Source: a candidate division TM6 bacterium GW2011_GWF2_28_16
Lineage (GTDB): Bacteria; Babelota; Babeliae; Babelales; UASB340
Direction of reading: 5' to 3'
Assembly: GCA_000989185.1 (NCBI GenBank)
Contig: LBNX01000002.1
Coordinates: 248,001-312,000 of the forward strand
Length of the DNA: 64,000 nt
A program made the position numbers and the translations under genes. This document shows positions 1-8,616 of the stretch, in pieces. The notes beneath the pieces are model-generated. The model made no database searches. It was not told where the DNA came from and saw nothing but the letters and a program-made list of their open reading frames with translations. The first letter of the stretch is position 1. Each line of letters starts with the position of its first letter.

Positions 1-414
1 TATAATGTAATATTTAATAATGCTAATTTAAAAGTATCTTGGTTTTTAAATTGTGATTTAACTAAATCAGATTTTTCTAATTCAAAATTAAATAACTCTG
101 CAATGTTTGATTCTAATATAATAATGCAAGGAGAAGATAGAACTATTGTAGATAACGCTGATTTTGATGGAGTTATTGGTCTTACAAACGCTCAAAAAAA
201 ATATTTGAGAGAAAGTGGAGCAATTAACGTTCCTGATGATCTAACGGATGATCAATTTAAAAAAGAGAAAGAGGTTTTTTATGCTTGTTTAGATGAAATA
301 ACTGAAGAATTAAGTTTTTTTTATCCATTTAAGCAAGTTGTAAAGTGGCCATTTAAAAAGACTTGGCAAGTTATACAATGGATTTCTGAAAATATTAAAA
401 GTATTCGAACTTGA
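1..414 (+). CDS. C-terminal part of pentapeptide-repeat-like protein (5' end outside window)
   Basis: Frame 1 is open from base 1: YNVIFNNANLKVSWFLNCDLTKSDFSNSKLNNSAMFDSN..., with A(N/D)LxxSxF-type pentapeptide periodicity; stop at 412-414. Confidence 0.6.
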   Translation, partial: YNVIFNNANLKVSWFLNCDLTKSDFSNSKLNNSAMFDSNIIMQGEDRTIVDNADFDGVIGLTNAQKKYLRESGAINVPDDLTDDQFKKEKEVFYACLDEITEELSFFYPFKQVVKWPFKKTWQVIQWISENIKSIRT

Positions 415-453
415 TTTTATTATTTATAAGCTAAAATTTTTGAGGCTTTTCTT

Positions 454-1110
454 ATGAAAAAACTTTTTTTAATTATGTTTACGATTTTGCTAATAGCTCC
501 CAACTGTTTTGCAGGTAAACCAGATATTACCAAAATATCAAAAGCAGAACAAAAATTTTATGAAGACAATATTTGGGATTATTTGGAAATGATTCTTATT
601 AAAAATGCTAAAGAACGACGATCTTTTACTCGAGATGCAGTTAATTATGCCAAGCGAGGTATGCTTGTTATTCCAACTTTAATAACTACGTATCTAATAC
701 AATCTTGGTCTAAAGATAATTTTGATTTAGCTTTAAACCATATTATATATCAACCATTTGCTGCGGTTACAGGTATAATTTCATCTTATATCACAGATAA
801 AGTTAGCAAAAGTTTTTTAAAACAAAGAATAGAAAAGAAAAAGTTGGTTAATTTATTGGAAGATTTTTTGAAAAAATACGATCCAAATATGGATGAAAAT
901 AGCGAAGAAGTTAATTATAAAAAAATAATACCACAAGAATTGCATGAGTTGTTTGACAGGCTCTATGCAAAATATTTAAAACATGGCAAAAAATATTTAG
1001 AAAAACATAATCTTAAATTTATCGATGCTATAAAAGATAAAATTAGATATGAAATCAAAAAAGATAAGTATGTTGATACAACGCCAACTGTAAGAGTAAT
1101 TAATTATTAA
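454..1110 (+). CDS. Exported hypothetical protein
   Basis: 218-aa ORF with N-terminal signal peptide MKKLFLIMFTILLIAPNCFAG; terminator follows. Confidence 0.75.
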   Translation: MKKLFLIMFTILLIAPNCFAGKPDITKISKAEQKFYEDNIWDYLEMILIKNAKERRSFTRDAVNYAKRGMLVIPTLITTYLIQSWSKDNFDLALNHIIYQPFAAVTGIISSYITDKVSKSFLKQRIEKKKLVNLLEDFLKKYDPNMDENSEEVNYKKIIPQELHELFDRLYAKYLKHGKKYLEKHNLKFIDAIKDKIRYEIKKDKYVDTTPTVRVINY

Positions 1111-1144
1111 AGATTAAATCTTGAATTTTTAAAAAATTTATTTT

Positions 1145-1184
1145 AGCTCCCATAATGATAATAAATTTATGGGAGCTTTTTTTA
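1145..1184. terminator. Rho-independent terminator between convergent genes
   Basis: AGCTCCCATAA ... TTATGGGAGCT stem followed by TTTTTTT. Confidence 0.85.
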
Positions 1185-1193
1185 AACAATTAA

Positions 1194-1961
1194 TTATTTT
1201 TTTATAACTTTTATGTTGTCTCGAGCGGTTTCATTACATTCTTTTGGGTATTTGATTTTTCCATTTAGGATGTTTACTTTAAAGGCTCCAAGTTCTTGTA
1301 AGTCTTCTTTGTTGAAACGTGAAATTATTTTTTGATTTAATAATTGGCTACGTTCAATAGAATTATTGCCAAATTCATTGTCGAAATAAAAACGATGTAC
1401 TTCTGTATTTGTGCCTATTTCTATGTGAGAAGGGCGTTTTAATGTATCGGTGGCATTTTTATTTTTTTTGATTTTTTTAAAACATTTTTCTAATCCATCA
1501 AAAAATTCTTTAACTTCAGGATTATTTTCTGAATAATCTTTTCCAACAAAGAACTCTTTTATTTTTTTTCCACCATGCTTGGTATGCTCCCAGCCATTCA
1601 AAGCTTTTTCGCCTATCCAATCTGTAGTTTTAAAATACTTATCAGATACCCACGTAATTTTACGTAGTCCAACTGAGCTTAAAATTATAATGCCACCGAT
1701 AACATATAATAATTTTTTGTCACTAAGAGTAATGGTTGATGGATCGGATGTTTTTTTTGTATAATTTAGTCTATCTTGTTCTAATTTTAGTTTATCTTGT
1801 TCCAATTTAACGTTTTCTGTTTGCATTTGTTTTTGTAAGGTTAATTGGTAAACTAAATTTGGATCTACATTTTCAATATTAATATTTTCTATGTTATTTG
1901 CTTTACCAAAAGATAAAATTAATGATGAAAGTAAAAAGAATTTTATTATTTTGTTTTTCAT
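1194..1961 (-). CDS. Exported/membrane coiled-coil hypothetical protein, last gene of Hint operon
   Basis: 255 aa; signal peptide, coiled-coil QTENVKLEQDKLKLEQDRL, TM segment LLYVIGGIIILSSVGL. Confidence 0.7.
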   Translation of the reverse strand: MKNKIIKFFLLSSLILSFGKANNIENINIENVDPNLVYQLTLQKQMQTENVKLEQDKLKLEQDRLNYTKKTSDPSTITLSDKKLLYVIGGIIILSSVGLRKITWVSDKYFKTTDWIGEKALNGWEHTKHGGKKIKEFFVGKDYSENNPEVKEFFDGLEKCFKKIKKNKNATDTLKRPSHIEIGTNTEVHRFYFDNEFGNNSIERSQLLNQKIISRFNKEDLQELGAFKVNILNGKIKYPKECNETARDNIKVIKK

Positions 1962-1974
1962 TTTTTGAAATCCT

Positions 1975-2487
1975 TTATTTAATAAAGTTTATTCTAACAG
2001 TAGGTGTAAATTGATTATGCTTTTCAAAAAGATCAATCATAGTTTTAGTAAAATCTTGAACTTTAATATTAATAGTCTCAAATTCTTGGTAATCAAATGT
2101 ATTTAATGCATCAATATCCATTGAGATATTTTTAATATCTTTATTATTTAAAAGTTCTTGGATAAAATTTTGAACTCTATTCATTCTTGATTCTAAAGAT
2201 TCATAAACTAATGCAACATGTTCTGTTGAGTTATCTATTGGACAATCTCCGCTAAATAAATTTTCGGAATTTATGTCCATTGGATCATCTGTAATTTCAA
2301 AAATAAATTCATCTTGGGTTGAATTTTTGAGAATATCAGAAAAGTTTTTAGCTATATTACCTCCGCAATTAATTCCTATTTTATTTTGAATTCCTATTTT
2401 TGTAATATAAAAGGCAAAATTAATTTCTTGATCTAAATTTACAAAATTATTTGAAAAAATTATTTTAGTTAGAATTTTTATACTCAT
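1975..2487 (-). CDS. Leaderless hypothetical protein, candidate immunity protein
   Basis: 170-aa ORF starting 4 nt after the stop of the Hint/toxin-like gene; no signal peptide. Confidence 0.65.
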   Translation of the reverse strand: MSIKILTKIIFSNNFVNLDQEINFAFYITKIGIQNKIGINCGGNIAKNFSDILKNSTQDEFIFEITDDPMDINSENLFSGDCPIDNSTEHVALVYESLESRMNRVQNFIQELLNNKDIKNISMDIDALNTFDYQEFETINIKVQDFTKTMIDLFEKHNQFTPTVRINFIK

Positions 2488-2490
2488 TAT

Positions 2491-3624
2491 TTACCCTTTG
2501 TTTAAAGGAGTGACTTTAATTGGTTTTATTATTTGACCTTTTTCATTATATTCAAATGTGTGCTTGTGTGGTCCATTTATATTTGTTTTTGTTATTGTAT
2601 CAAAGTGAGAATGATCAAAATCATCTCTAAAATCAGGTTGGCCATTATTGTTGTAAACAGTTTTAGATACTACAGTTTTTTTATCGGTATTATCTAGCTT
2701 ATAATGAGCTGAGTTTGGATCTGCTTTTTCTGGAGCTTTTGAAGTATTAGAAGTAATTTTACAAGCATCTCCTTGTGAATATTTATCTTGAGAAGAATTA
2801 TTTTTTTTGGGATCTTTATTAGGTCCAGATGGAATATTATTTTGTGGTGGTAGTTTTGGAGCAGGAGCTTGTTTAGGTTGAATATTAACTTGTTGAGCAT
2901 ATAATCGTTGAGGATTATAACTTTGTCCTTGACGAAGATCATGATATTCATAGCAACGATTATTTTCTTGTTCAAATTTAGATGAGGCATAAGCGCTAGC
3001 CGCGGCTGCAGCACCTACAGCAGCCATATCTTTTGCAAAAGATAAAATTTTTGGAGCCTGTTGTACAGCAATATCCATATTATGAATTAATATAGATTGT
3101 CCTATTGAATCACAAATAAAAAAACAATTAGGTTCTTCTAGTGATAAATCATAAAATTCTAAGTTTGAATTTAATTCAACTAAAGATATTTTATTTATAG
3201 ATATAAAATTCGAATCTAAATTAAATAATTTATTATTAATAGATAAATCGCAAGAATTTATCCAAGTATTAGTTTCATAATTATAAAATTTGGTACCAGG
3301 ACAAATAATAAGTTGACTATTAATATTATTATTAGAAGTTGTATCAATAATAACTAACTGAGAATATTCAGGATTATTATTTTGTTTTTTAATTGTGACT
3401 TGTGTAATAGGAATATTTATAAATTCAAATTGCCCTAAATCATTTTGCTTAAAACTTAAAACCGTTTCGCCAACGTTTAAATCTTGTACTTTTTTAATAT
3501 CTGTAATATTAAGACCAGTTCTTACAAAAGTATCTTTTGGTAATTCAGAAAAGATATTTTGAGATGTTAATATTAAAAATAAAAACAAAAATAGTTTTTT
3601 AAATATAAATTTAAATTGTATCAT
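2491..3624 (-). CDS. Exported Hint-like protein with C-terminal polymorphic-toxin-like domain
   Basis: Signal peptide; Hint-like core DIKKVQDLNVGETVLSF...EFYDLSLEEPNCFFI...ILIHN; Ala-rich and Pro-rich linkers; C-terminus VYNNNGQPDFRDDFDHSHF...GPHKHTFEYNEKGQ. Confidence 0.6.
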   Translation of the reverse strand: MIQFKFIFKKLFLFLFLILTSQNIFSELPKDTFVRTGLNITDIKKVQDLNVGETVLSFKQNDLGQFEFINIPITQVTIKKQNNNPEYSQLVIIDTTSNNNINSQLIICPGTKFYNYETNTWINSCDLSINNKLFNLDSNFISINKISLVELNSNLEFYDLSLEEPNCFFICDSIGQSILIHNMDIAVQQAPKILSFAKDMAAVGAAAAASAYASSKFEQENNRCYEYHDLRQGQSYNPQRLYAQQVNIQPKQAPAPKLPPQNNIPSGPNKDPKKNNSSQDKYSQGDACKITSNTSKAPEKADPNSAHYKLDNTDKKTVVSKTVYNNNGQPDFRDDFDHSHFDTITKTNINGPHKHTFEYNEKGQIIKPIKVTPLNKG

Positions 3625-3694
3625 TTTATACCTTAATTTTTTGATTATTTTCTGTTATTTAAATTATTTTAAATTTTAGGTTAATAATAACTTA

Positions 3695-4018
3695 TTATAG
3701 ATAAGAATTTTGTAGATATACCAGAGGATAACTAGGTTGATTGCCAGGTTGTTGTGGACGTCTTCCATCTGGATAATAAGGTCTTTCGTCAGGTCTTTGA
3801 GGACGTTCTTTAGGGAAATCAGGTCTATTGTCAGGCTGTTGAGGACGTTTTCCTGTGCCTGGCCCTTGAAAACCTTCTTTAGGATAATGAGGTTGAAAGT
3901 TTGGATTAGGATAATATTCTTCAATATTATTGTTACTCCATGAAAATATACATGTTGTAGCTGTTATAAAGAATAAAATTAAGATTATATTTTTAGGATA
4001 TGAATTAATGAATTGCAT
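3695..4018 (-). CDS. Exported proline-rich repeat protein
   Basis: 107 aa; signal peptide then PQQPDNRPDFPKERPQRPDERPYYPDGRRPQQPGNQP. Confidence 0.55.
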   Translation of the reverse strand: MQFINSYPKNIILILFFITATTCIFSWSNNNIEEYYPNPNFQPHYPKEGFQGPGTGKRPQQPDNRPDFPKERPQRPDERPYYPDGRRPQQPGNQPSYPLVYLQNSYL

Positions 4019-4389
4019 TTTTTCCCTTAACTTAAAATGATTATTAATATTGTTTAAAAAATTTACTACTGTTTCCTTTGTCCTAAAATATAATATGAGT
4101 TTTATTTAATTTTTTATAAATTAAATAATTACAAATACTGCATAAAATCCTGAATTGTTTATTTGTCCATAGACATCTCCCTTAATTTTTAATTACAAAA
4201 TTTATTTTAAGTATTATAGTTTAGTTTTTTTAAAAAACAAGTTTTATTAATTAAAAATAATTTGGTTATAAATTTGTTTTAGAATTATTTTTTTTTAATG
4301 TCGAATTTTTGTTTTTTTATCATTTGACCCAATAAACTTTATATTTTAATATCATTAAGCATTATTATTTATTAAATATGGGGAAGATT

Positions 4390-5109
4390 ATGTTAAACAA
4401 TCAGATGCTAGAGCTATTAAATGTGTTGGCGATATTATTCCCAACTTTTATGGTAATTTTTACATTCAGGGGTTTTTTTAAAGCTTTGGTTGCAAGGCTT
4501 ATGGGTGATGATACAGCCTATGAACTTGGTTTTATGTCTTTAAATCCATTGGTGCATATAAATTTAACTGGCTTTGTAGCAGCAATAGTTGCTATTTTTA
4601 TATTATCACTTTTTTTGTCTACCTACATGTCTTTAGTAGCCTTATTTGTAATAATAATTTTAATTGGTGCTCAATTTACTATTCCAACACCAATAAATGA
4701 AAATAAATTTAAAAATTATAGTTTGGGCATAATCTTTGTAACTTTAGTTGTTCCTATTACAAATTTTTTGACAGCATTATTATTTATGTATGGTATTAAA
4801 TATTTGCCAATATCGTTATTACCAAAATATGCAGTTGTGTCTTTTAAAGAAATATTTGGAACAATTATAGAAATTTCTATAATTTTTGGTGTTTTAGATT
4901 TAATACCATTGCCACCATTTGATGGAGGTAGATTGTTGCGTGTGTTGTTACCAAAAAGCATGCAGCATATTGTAGATTGGTTAGAACGGTATTCGTTTTT
5001 TATTTTATTAACTTTATTTTTTATGCCAATTGTTAAAGACTATTTTTTGGGAGCCATTTATTTAGTAGCTTTGTTAATAAAAGTGGGTTTGGCTAAATTG
5101 GTATTTTAA
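4390..5109 (+). CDS. M50 site-2-protease-like membrane protein with degenerate active site
   Basis: Same layout as next gene; RGFFK in place of HExxH; retains PLPPFDGGRLL. Start at 4390 preferred (GGGGAAG upstream) over 4378. Confidence 0.75.
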   Translation: MLNNQMLELLNVLAILFPTFMVIFTFRGFFKALVARLMGDDTAYELGFMSLNPLVHINLTGFVAAIVAIFILSLFLSTYMSLVALFVIIILIGAQFTIPTPINENKFKNYSLGIIFVTLVVPITNFLTALLFMYGIKYLPISLLPKYAVVSFKEIFGTIIEISIIFGVLDLIPLPPFDGGRLLRVLLPKSMQHIVDWLERYSFFILLTLFFMPIVKDYFLGAIYLVALLIKVGLAKLVF

Positions 5110-5121
5110 GAAAGTTTTAAA

Positions 5122-5760
5122 ATGATAAATACTGGTACAATTTATGACTTTTTGGCAAGTGTAGCAATAATGCTACCCGCATTTTTGATAGCATTATCTT
5201 TTCATGAATTTGCACATGCCTTTGTTGCACATTTATTGGGAGATGACACTGCTAAAGATCAAGGTCGTATGACAATAAATCCTATTGCACATTTAGATCC
5301 AATGGGAACTTTGTTTTTATTGTTATTTAGAATTGGTTGGGCAAAGCCTGTGCCAATGACGACAAATAATTTTAAATATCCTAGATTTTATAGTGTTATT
5401 ACAGCTTTTGCTGGGCCAGTTATGAATTTTATTTTGGCATTTATATTTTTTATATTATTAAAATATTTTTATTTATTAAACTTACCTGTAAATTTTTATA
5501 AAAGTTTTATGTCCATATTTGAAGTAAGTGCATATATAAATATTATGCTAGGTGTATTTAATTTGTTGCCAATTCCTCCATTGGATGGTAGCCACTTGAT
5601 ACATGCTTTTTTTTATAAAAGATTTCCAAATCTTGTTATTTGGTTATTTAGATATTCAATGTTTATTTTATTAGTTTTATTTTTTATGCCATTTACAAGA
5701 GAATTTTTAATAAATTTAATTAATTTAGTTTTTAATTTTGTAAAAAGTTTAGTTTTTTGA
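5122..5760 (+). CDS. Site-2 protease family (M50) membrane metalloprotease
   Basis: HEFAH motif, DxxAKxxGRMTxNPxxHxDPxG, LLPIPPLDGSH. Confidence 0.9.
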   Translation: MINTGTIYDFLASVAIMLPAFLIALSFHEFAHAFVAHLLGDDTAKDQGRMTINPIAHLDPMGTLFLLLFRIGWAKPVPMTTNNFKYPRFYSVITAFAGPVMNFILAFIFFILLKYFYLLNLPVNFYKSFMSIFEVSAYINIMLGVFNLLPIPPLDGSHLIHAFFYKRFPNLVIWLFRYSMFILLVLFFMPFTREFLINLINLVFNFVKSLVF

Positions 5761-5770
5761 AAGATAAAAC

Positions 5771-6970
5771 ATGTCTGAAAATATTAAAAAAGATTTAGAA
5801 ATATTAAAATCTGGAACAGTTCAAATATTGCCAGAAGATGAATTTTTAAAAAAATTAAAAAGTGGTAAAAAATTAAGAATAAAATTAGGCGCAGATCCAA
5901 CGGCTCCAGATTTGCATTTGGGTCATGTTGTGGTTTTAAATAAATTAAGGCAGTTTCAGGATCTTGGTCACGAAGTGATTTTTTTGATTGGTGATTTTAC
6001 GGCACTTATTGGTGACCCTACGGGTAAATCAAAAACTCGCCCGCCACTATCCCCAGAAGAAGTTTTAAAAAATTCTAAGACTTATTTAGAACAGGTTGGC
6101 AAAATTCTTGATATTAAAAAAACAAGAATTGTTTACAACTCTCACTGGCTTTCCAAATTTAAATTTGATGATGTTTTGCGTCTTGCTGGCAAAGTTACTG
6201 TAGCCAGAGTTATAGAGCGCGAAGATTTTGCAAAAAGATTGCAAGAAAAAACATCTATAGGTTTGCATGAACTTTTTTATCCATTAATGCAAGGCTTTGA
6301 TTCTGTAGAACTTAATGCAGATGTAGAACTTGGTGGTACAGACCAGACATTTAATTTATTAATGGGTAGATTTTTGCAAGAACAATATGGTCAAGAGCCT
6401 CAAGCTATTTTAACCATGCCATTACTTGAAGGGCTTGATGGCGTTAAAAAAATGTCAAAGAGCTTAGGTAATTATATAGGACTTTGGGAAACAGGCGTTC
6501 AGGCTTATGGTAAATTAATGTCTATTTCAGATGAGCTTATGTACAGGTATGCTTTATTATTGTTAAGTAAAACAGAAAAAGAAATTATTAAATTACAGCA
6601 AGATGTTAAAACAGATGTTATTCACCCCATGAAGCTTAAAAAAGAGATAGCGCATGATATTATTGCAAAATATTGGTCTGCAAAAGATGCAAAAGATGCG
6701 CAAGAAAATTTTGAAGCATTATTTCAGAAAAAAGATTATACACAAGCGCAAGAAGTAGGTTTACCAAAAGATTTTAAAAAAATAATATGGATAGTAGATC
6801 TGTTAAAAGAATTAAAAGCTGTAAATAGTACTTCTGATGCTAAAAGATTAATAGAGTCAGGCGCTATTTTTGTAGATGATGTACAGATTAAAGATTTTAA
6901 GGCAGAAGTAAGCTGGGCAGTGGGTACAATAGTTAAAGCTGGAAAGCATAAAATTTATAAAATTAAGTAA
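5771..6970 (+). CDS. tyrS: Tyrosyl-tRNA synthetase
   Basis: KLGADPTAPDLHLGH, GDFTALIGDPTGKS, KKMSKSLGNYIGL, C-terminal S4-like domain. Confidence 0.96.
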   Translation: MSENIKKDLEILKSGTVQILPEDEFLKKLKSGKKLRIKLGADPTAPDLHLGHVVVLNKLRQFQDLGHEVIFLIGDFTALIGDPTGKSKTRPPLSPEEVLKNSKTYLEQVGKILDIKKTRIVYNSHWLSKFKFDDVLRLAGKVTVARVIEREDFAKRLQEKTSIGLHELFYPLMQGFDSVELNADVELGGTDQTFNLLMGRFLQEQYGQEPQAILTMPLLEGLDGVKKMSKSLGNYIGLWETGVQAYGKLMSISDELMYRYALLLLSKTEKEIIKLQQDVKTDVIHPMKLKKEIAHDIIAKYWSAKDAKDAQENFEALFQKKDYTQAQEVGLPKDFKKIIWIVDLLKELKAVNSTSDAKRLIESGAIFVDDVQIKDFKAEVSWAVGTIVKAGKHKIYKIK

Positions 6971-7039
6971 AGTATTGCTTTTTTGATATCTTTTTTTTAA
7001 GAGTAACTTAGGTGTTATAAATAAAAAATTGGAGATATC

Positions 7040-7612
7040 ATGAGAGTTCAAAGTTTATTATTTTTTATAATTATACTTTTAATACCAGTTATTATTTTTA
7101 GAAAAAATATTAAGAGTAAGTTTTTTTTAAAAAACAAAAAATATGTGCTTACAAAAGTAGTTTCTCATAGTGATAAAAAGATTATAAAATTATTAAATAT
7201 AGCTATAGCTGATGAATGGCTTGCATATTATCAATATTGGGTAGGAGCCAAAATTGTTAATGGTAATTTAGCTCAAGAAGCTATAAAAGAACTTGTTCAG
7301 CATGCTAATGACGAAAAGCGTCATGCAGAAATGCTTACTGAACATATTATAAAACTTGGTGGGTTACCTATTTTGGATTTTGCAGATTTACAAATAATTT
7401 CTGGTTGTGGTTATATTGTTCCTCCTATGTCTGGTGATATAAAAACTATTTTAGAACAAAATATAGAAGGTGAACGTTGTGCTATTAAATTTTATAAAGA
7501 TTTACTGACACAAGTTCAAGACTACACAGAACTAGAAAAAGATATCGTTATAATTTTAAAAGATGAAGAAGAACACGAACGAGATTTAACGGAAATTTTA
7601 AATAAAGTTTAA
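7040..7612 (+). CDS. Ferritin-like diiron protein with N-terminal membrane anchor
   Basis: N-terminal hydrophobic helix; AIADEWLAYYQYW, ANDEKRHAEML, EGERCAIKFY, DEEEHERDL diiron motifs. Confidence 0.8.
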   Translation: MRVQSLLFFIIILLIPVIIFRKNIKSKFFLKNKKYVLTKVVSHSDKKIIKLLNIAIADEWLAYYQYWVGAKIVNGNLAQEAIKELVQHANDEKRHAEMLTEHIIKLGGLPILDFADLQIISGCGYIVPPMSGDIKTILEQNIEGERCAIKFYKDLLTQVQDYTELEKDIVIILKDEEEHERDLTEILNKV

Positions 7613-7618
7613 TAATAT

Positions 7619-7648
7619 GGCCCTGTTTTTACAGGGCCTATTTTTTTT
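7619..7648 (+). terminator. Rho-independent terminator
   Basis: GGCCCTGT TTTT ACAGGGCC then TATTTTTTTT. Confidence 0.9.
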
Positions 7649-7683
7649 GGGGCGAGTTTAGGAAAATTTATGGGGAGTGGGTT

Positions 7684-8616
7684 ATGAAAAATTTAAATAT
7701 TATTTTATTAGGTTTACTTTTATTTAATAATATTTTTTCTATGCAACAAAAAGTTTATGATCAAGATGGTTTAGAAGTTAAATTTGAAAAATTGCATTTA
7801 ACAAAAGAAGAAAAAGATTTGTTAAATAAAAAATACGAAAAATCTCGGGCAAAATTAAATTTTGATGCTATTTTTATGCAAGATGAAAAAGAAGAATATG
7901 AGCTTTTACAGAAGACAATAAATCAAAAACTCAATGAAAACAGTGAATATAATAAATTAAATGATTCATGTGAAGATAATGAAGGTAATTTATTAAAAAA
8001 AGATAATGATTGGAAAAAATTATTAAAAAATAAATTGTTTAAAAATACTATTGAAAAAATTAAAAATGATATAACTCTTTTAGAAGATCAAGAAATGCAT
8101 AATTTATTTTTTGACATTATTCTTAATGAGTTAATTGGAAATGTATCAGCACATTATAAAATTTTATTCAAAAATTTAGACAATGATACTCGTAAATGTT
8201 TTATAAGGTTAATCGAAAATCAGAAATATTATAATTTGTTTAATTCTATATTTGTAGAATTTTTAAATTTAAATTTTAAAAAAGAAATTGATAAAACTAT
8301 ATATAGAAATACTTTTTGCGCAGTAAATGTTTTTCAAAATAAAGATTGTTTTATAACTTACAAAAAGAATGATTTTATGATTTCAAAACAGATAAAATTA
8401 TATTCTGAAATTGAAATATTTTTCCCAAAAAGGTTTATAGAAAAATTCGATTTAGCGGGTGATTTTTTTAATTTTTGGGCTAAATTATGTAAATATTTAT
8501 TAGGTTTAAGTTATCCTAGTAATAAAGATAAAATAGAAATAAAAATTGAAGAAATTAAGAATGTAAAAAAATCTCCAGGTGTTTTTTGTTCTGCAGGTCT
8601 TAAGGTAGATTATTAA
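7684..8616 (+). CDS. Exported hypothetical protein
   Basis: 310 aa with signal peptide MKNLNIILLGLLLFNNIFS. Confidence 0.7.
   Translation: MKNLNIILLGLLLFNNIFSMQQKVYDQDGLEVKFEKLHLTKEEKDLLNKKYEKSRAKLNFDAIFMQDEKEEYELLQKTINQKLNENSEYNKLNDSCEDNEGNLLKKDNDWKKLLKNKLFKNTIEKIKNDITLLEDQEMHNLFFDIILNELIGNVSAHYKILFKNLDNDTRKCFIRLIENQKYYNLFNSIFVEFLNLNFKKEIDKTIYRNTFCAVNVFQNKDCFITYKKNDFMISKQIKLYSEIEIFFPKRFIEKFDLAGDFFNFWAKLCKYLLGLSYPSNKDKIEIKIEEIKNVKKSPGVFCSAGLKVDY

Noticed and set aside
1579-1764. Small antisense ORF (also 3737-3943, 8776-9072, 9259-9588, 27368-27751, 28934-29248, 47055-47345 and similar)
   Set aside because: Lie antisense to well-supported genes, lack RBS or recognisable domains, typical AT-rich shadow ORFs.
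2694-3014. 106-aa minus-strand ORF inside the Hint gene
   Set aside because: Alternative frame of 2491-3624 with low-complexity Ile/Lys/Leu; the longer frame has clear domain architecture.
4019-4377. Long intergenic region with minus-strand AAGGGAG followed by tiny ORFs
   Set aside because: The mini-ORFs are 3-4 codons (MDK, MQYL) and could arise by chance in AT-rich DNA; not enough to call a leader peptide.
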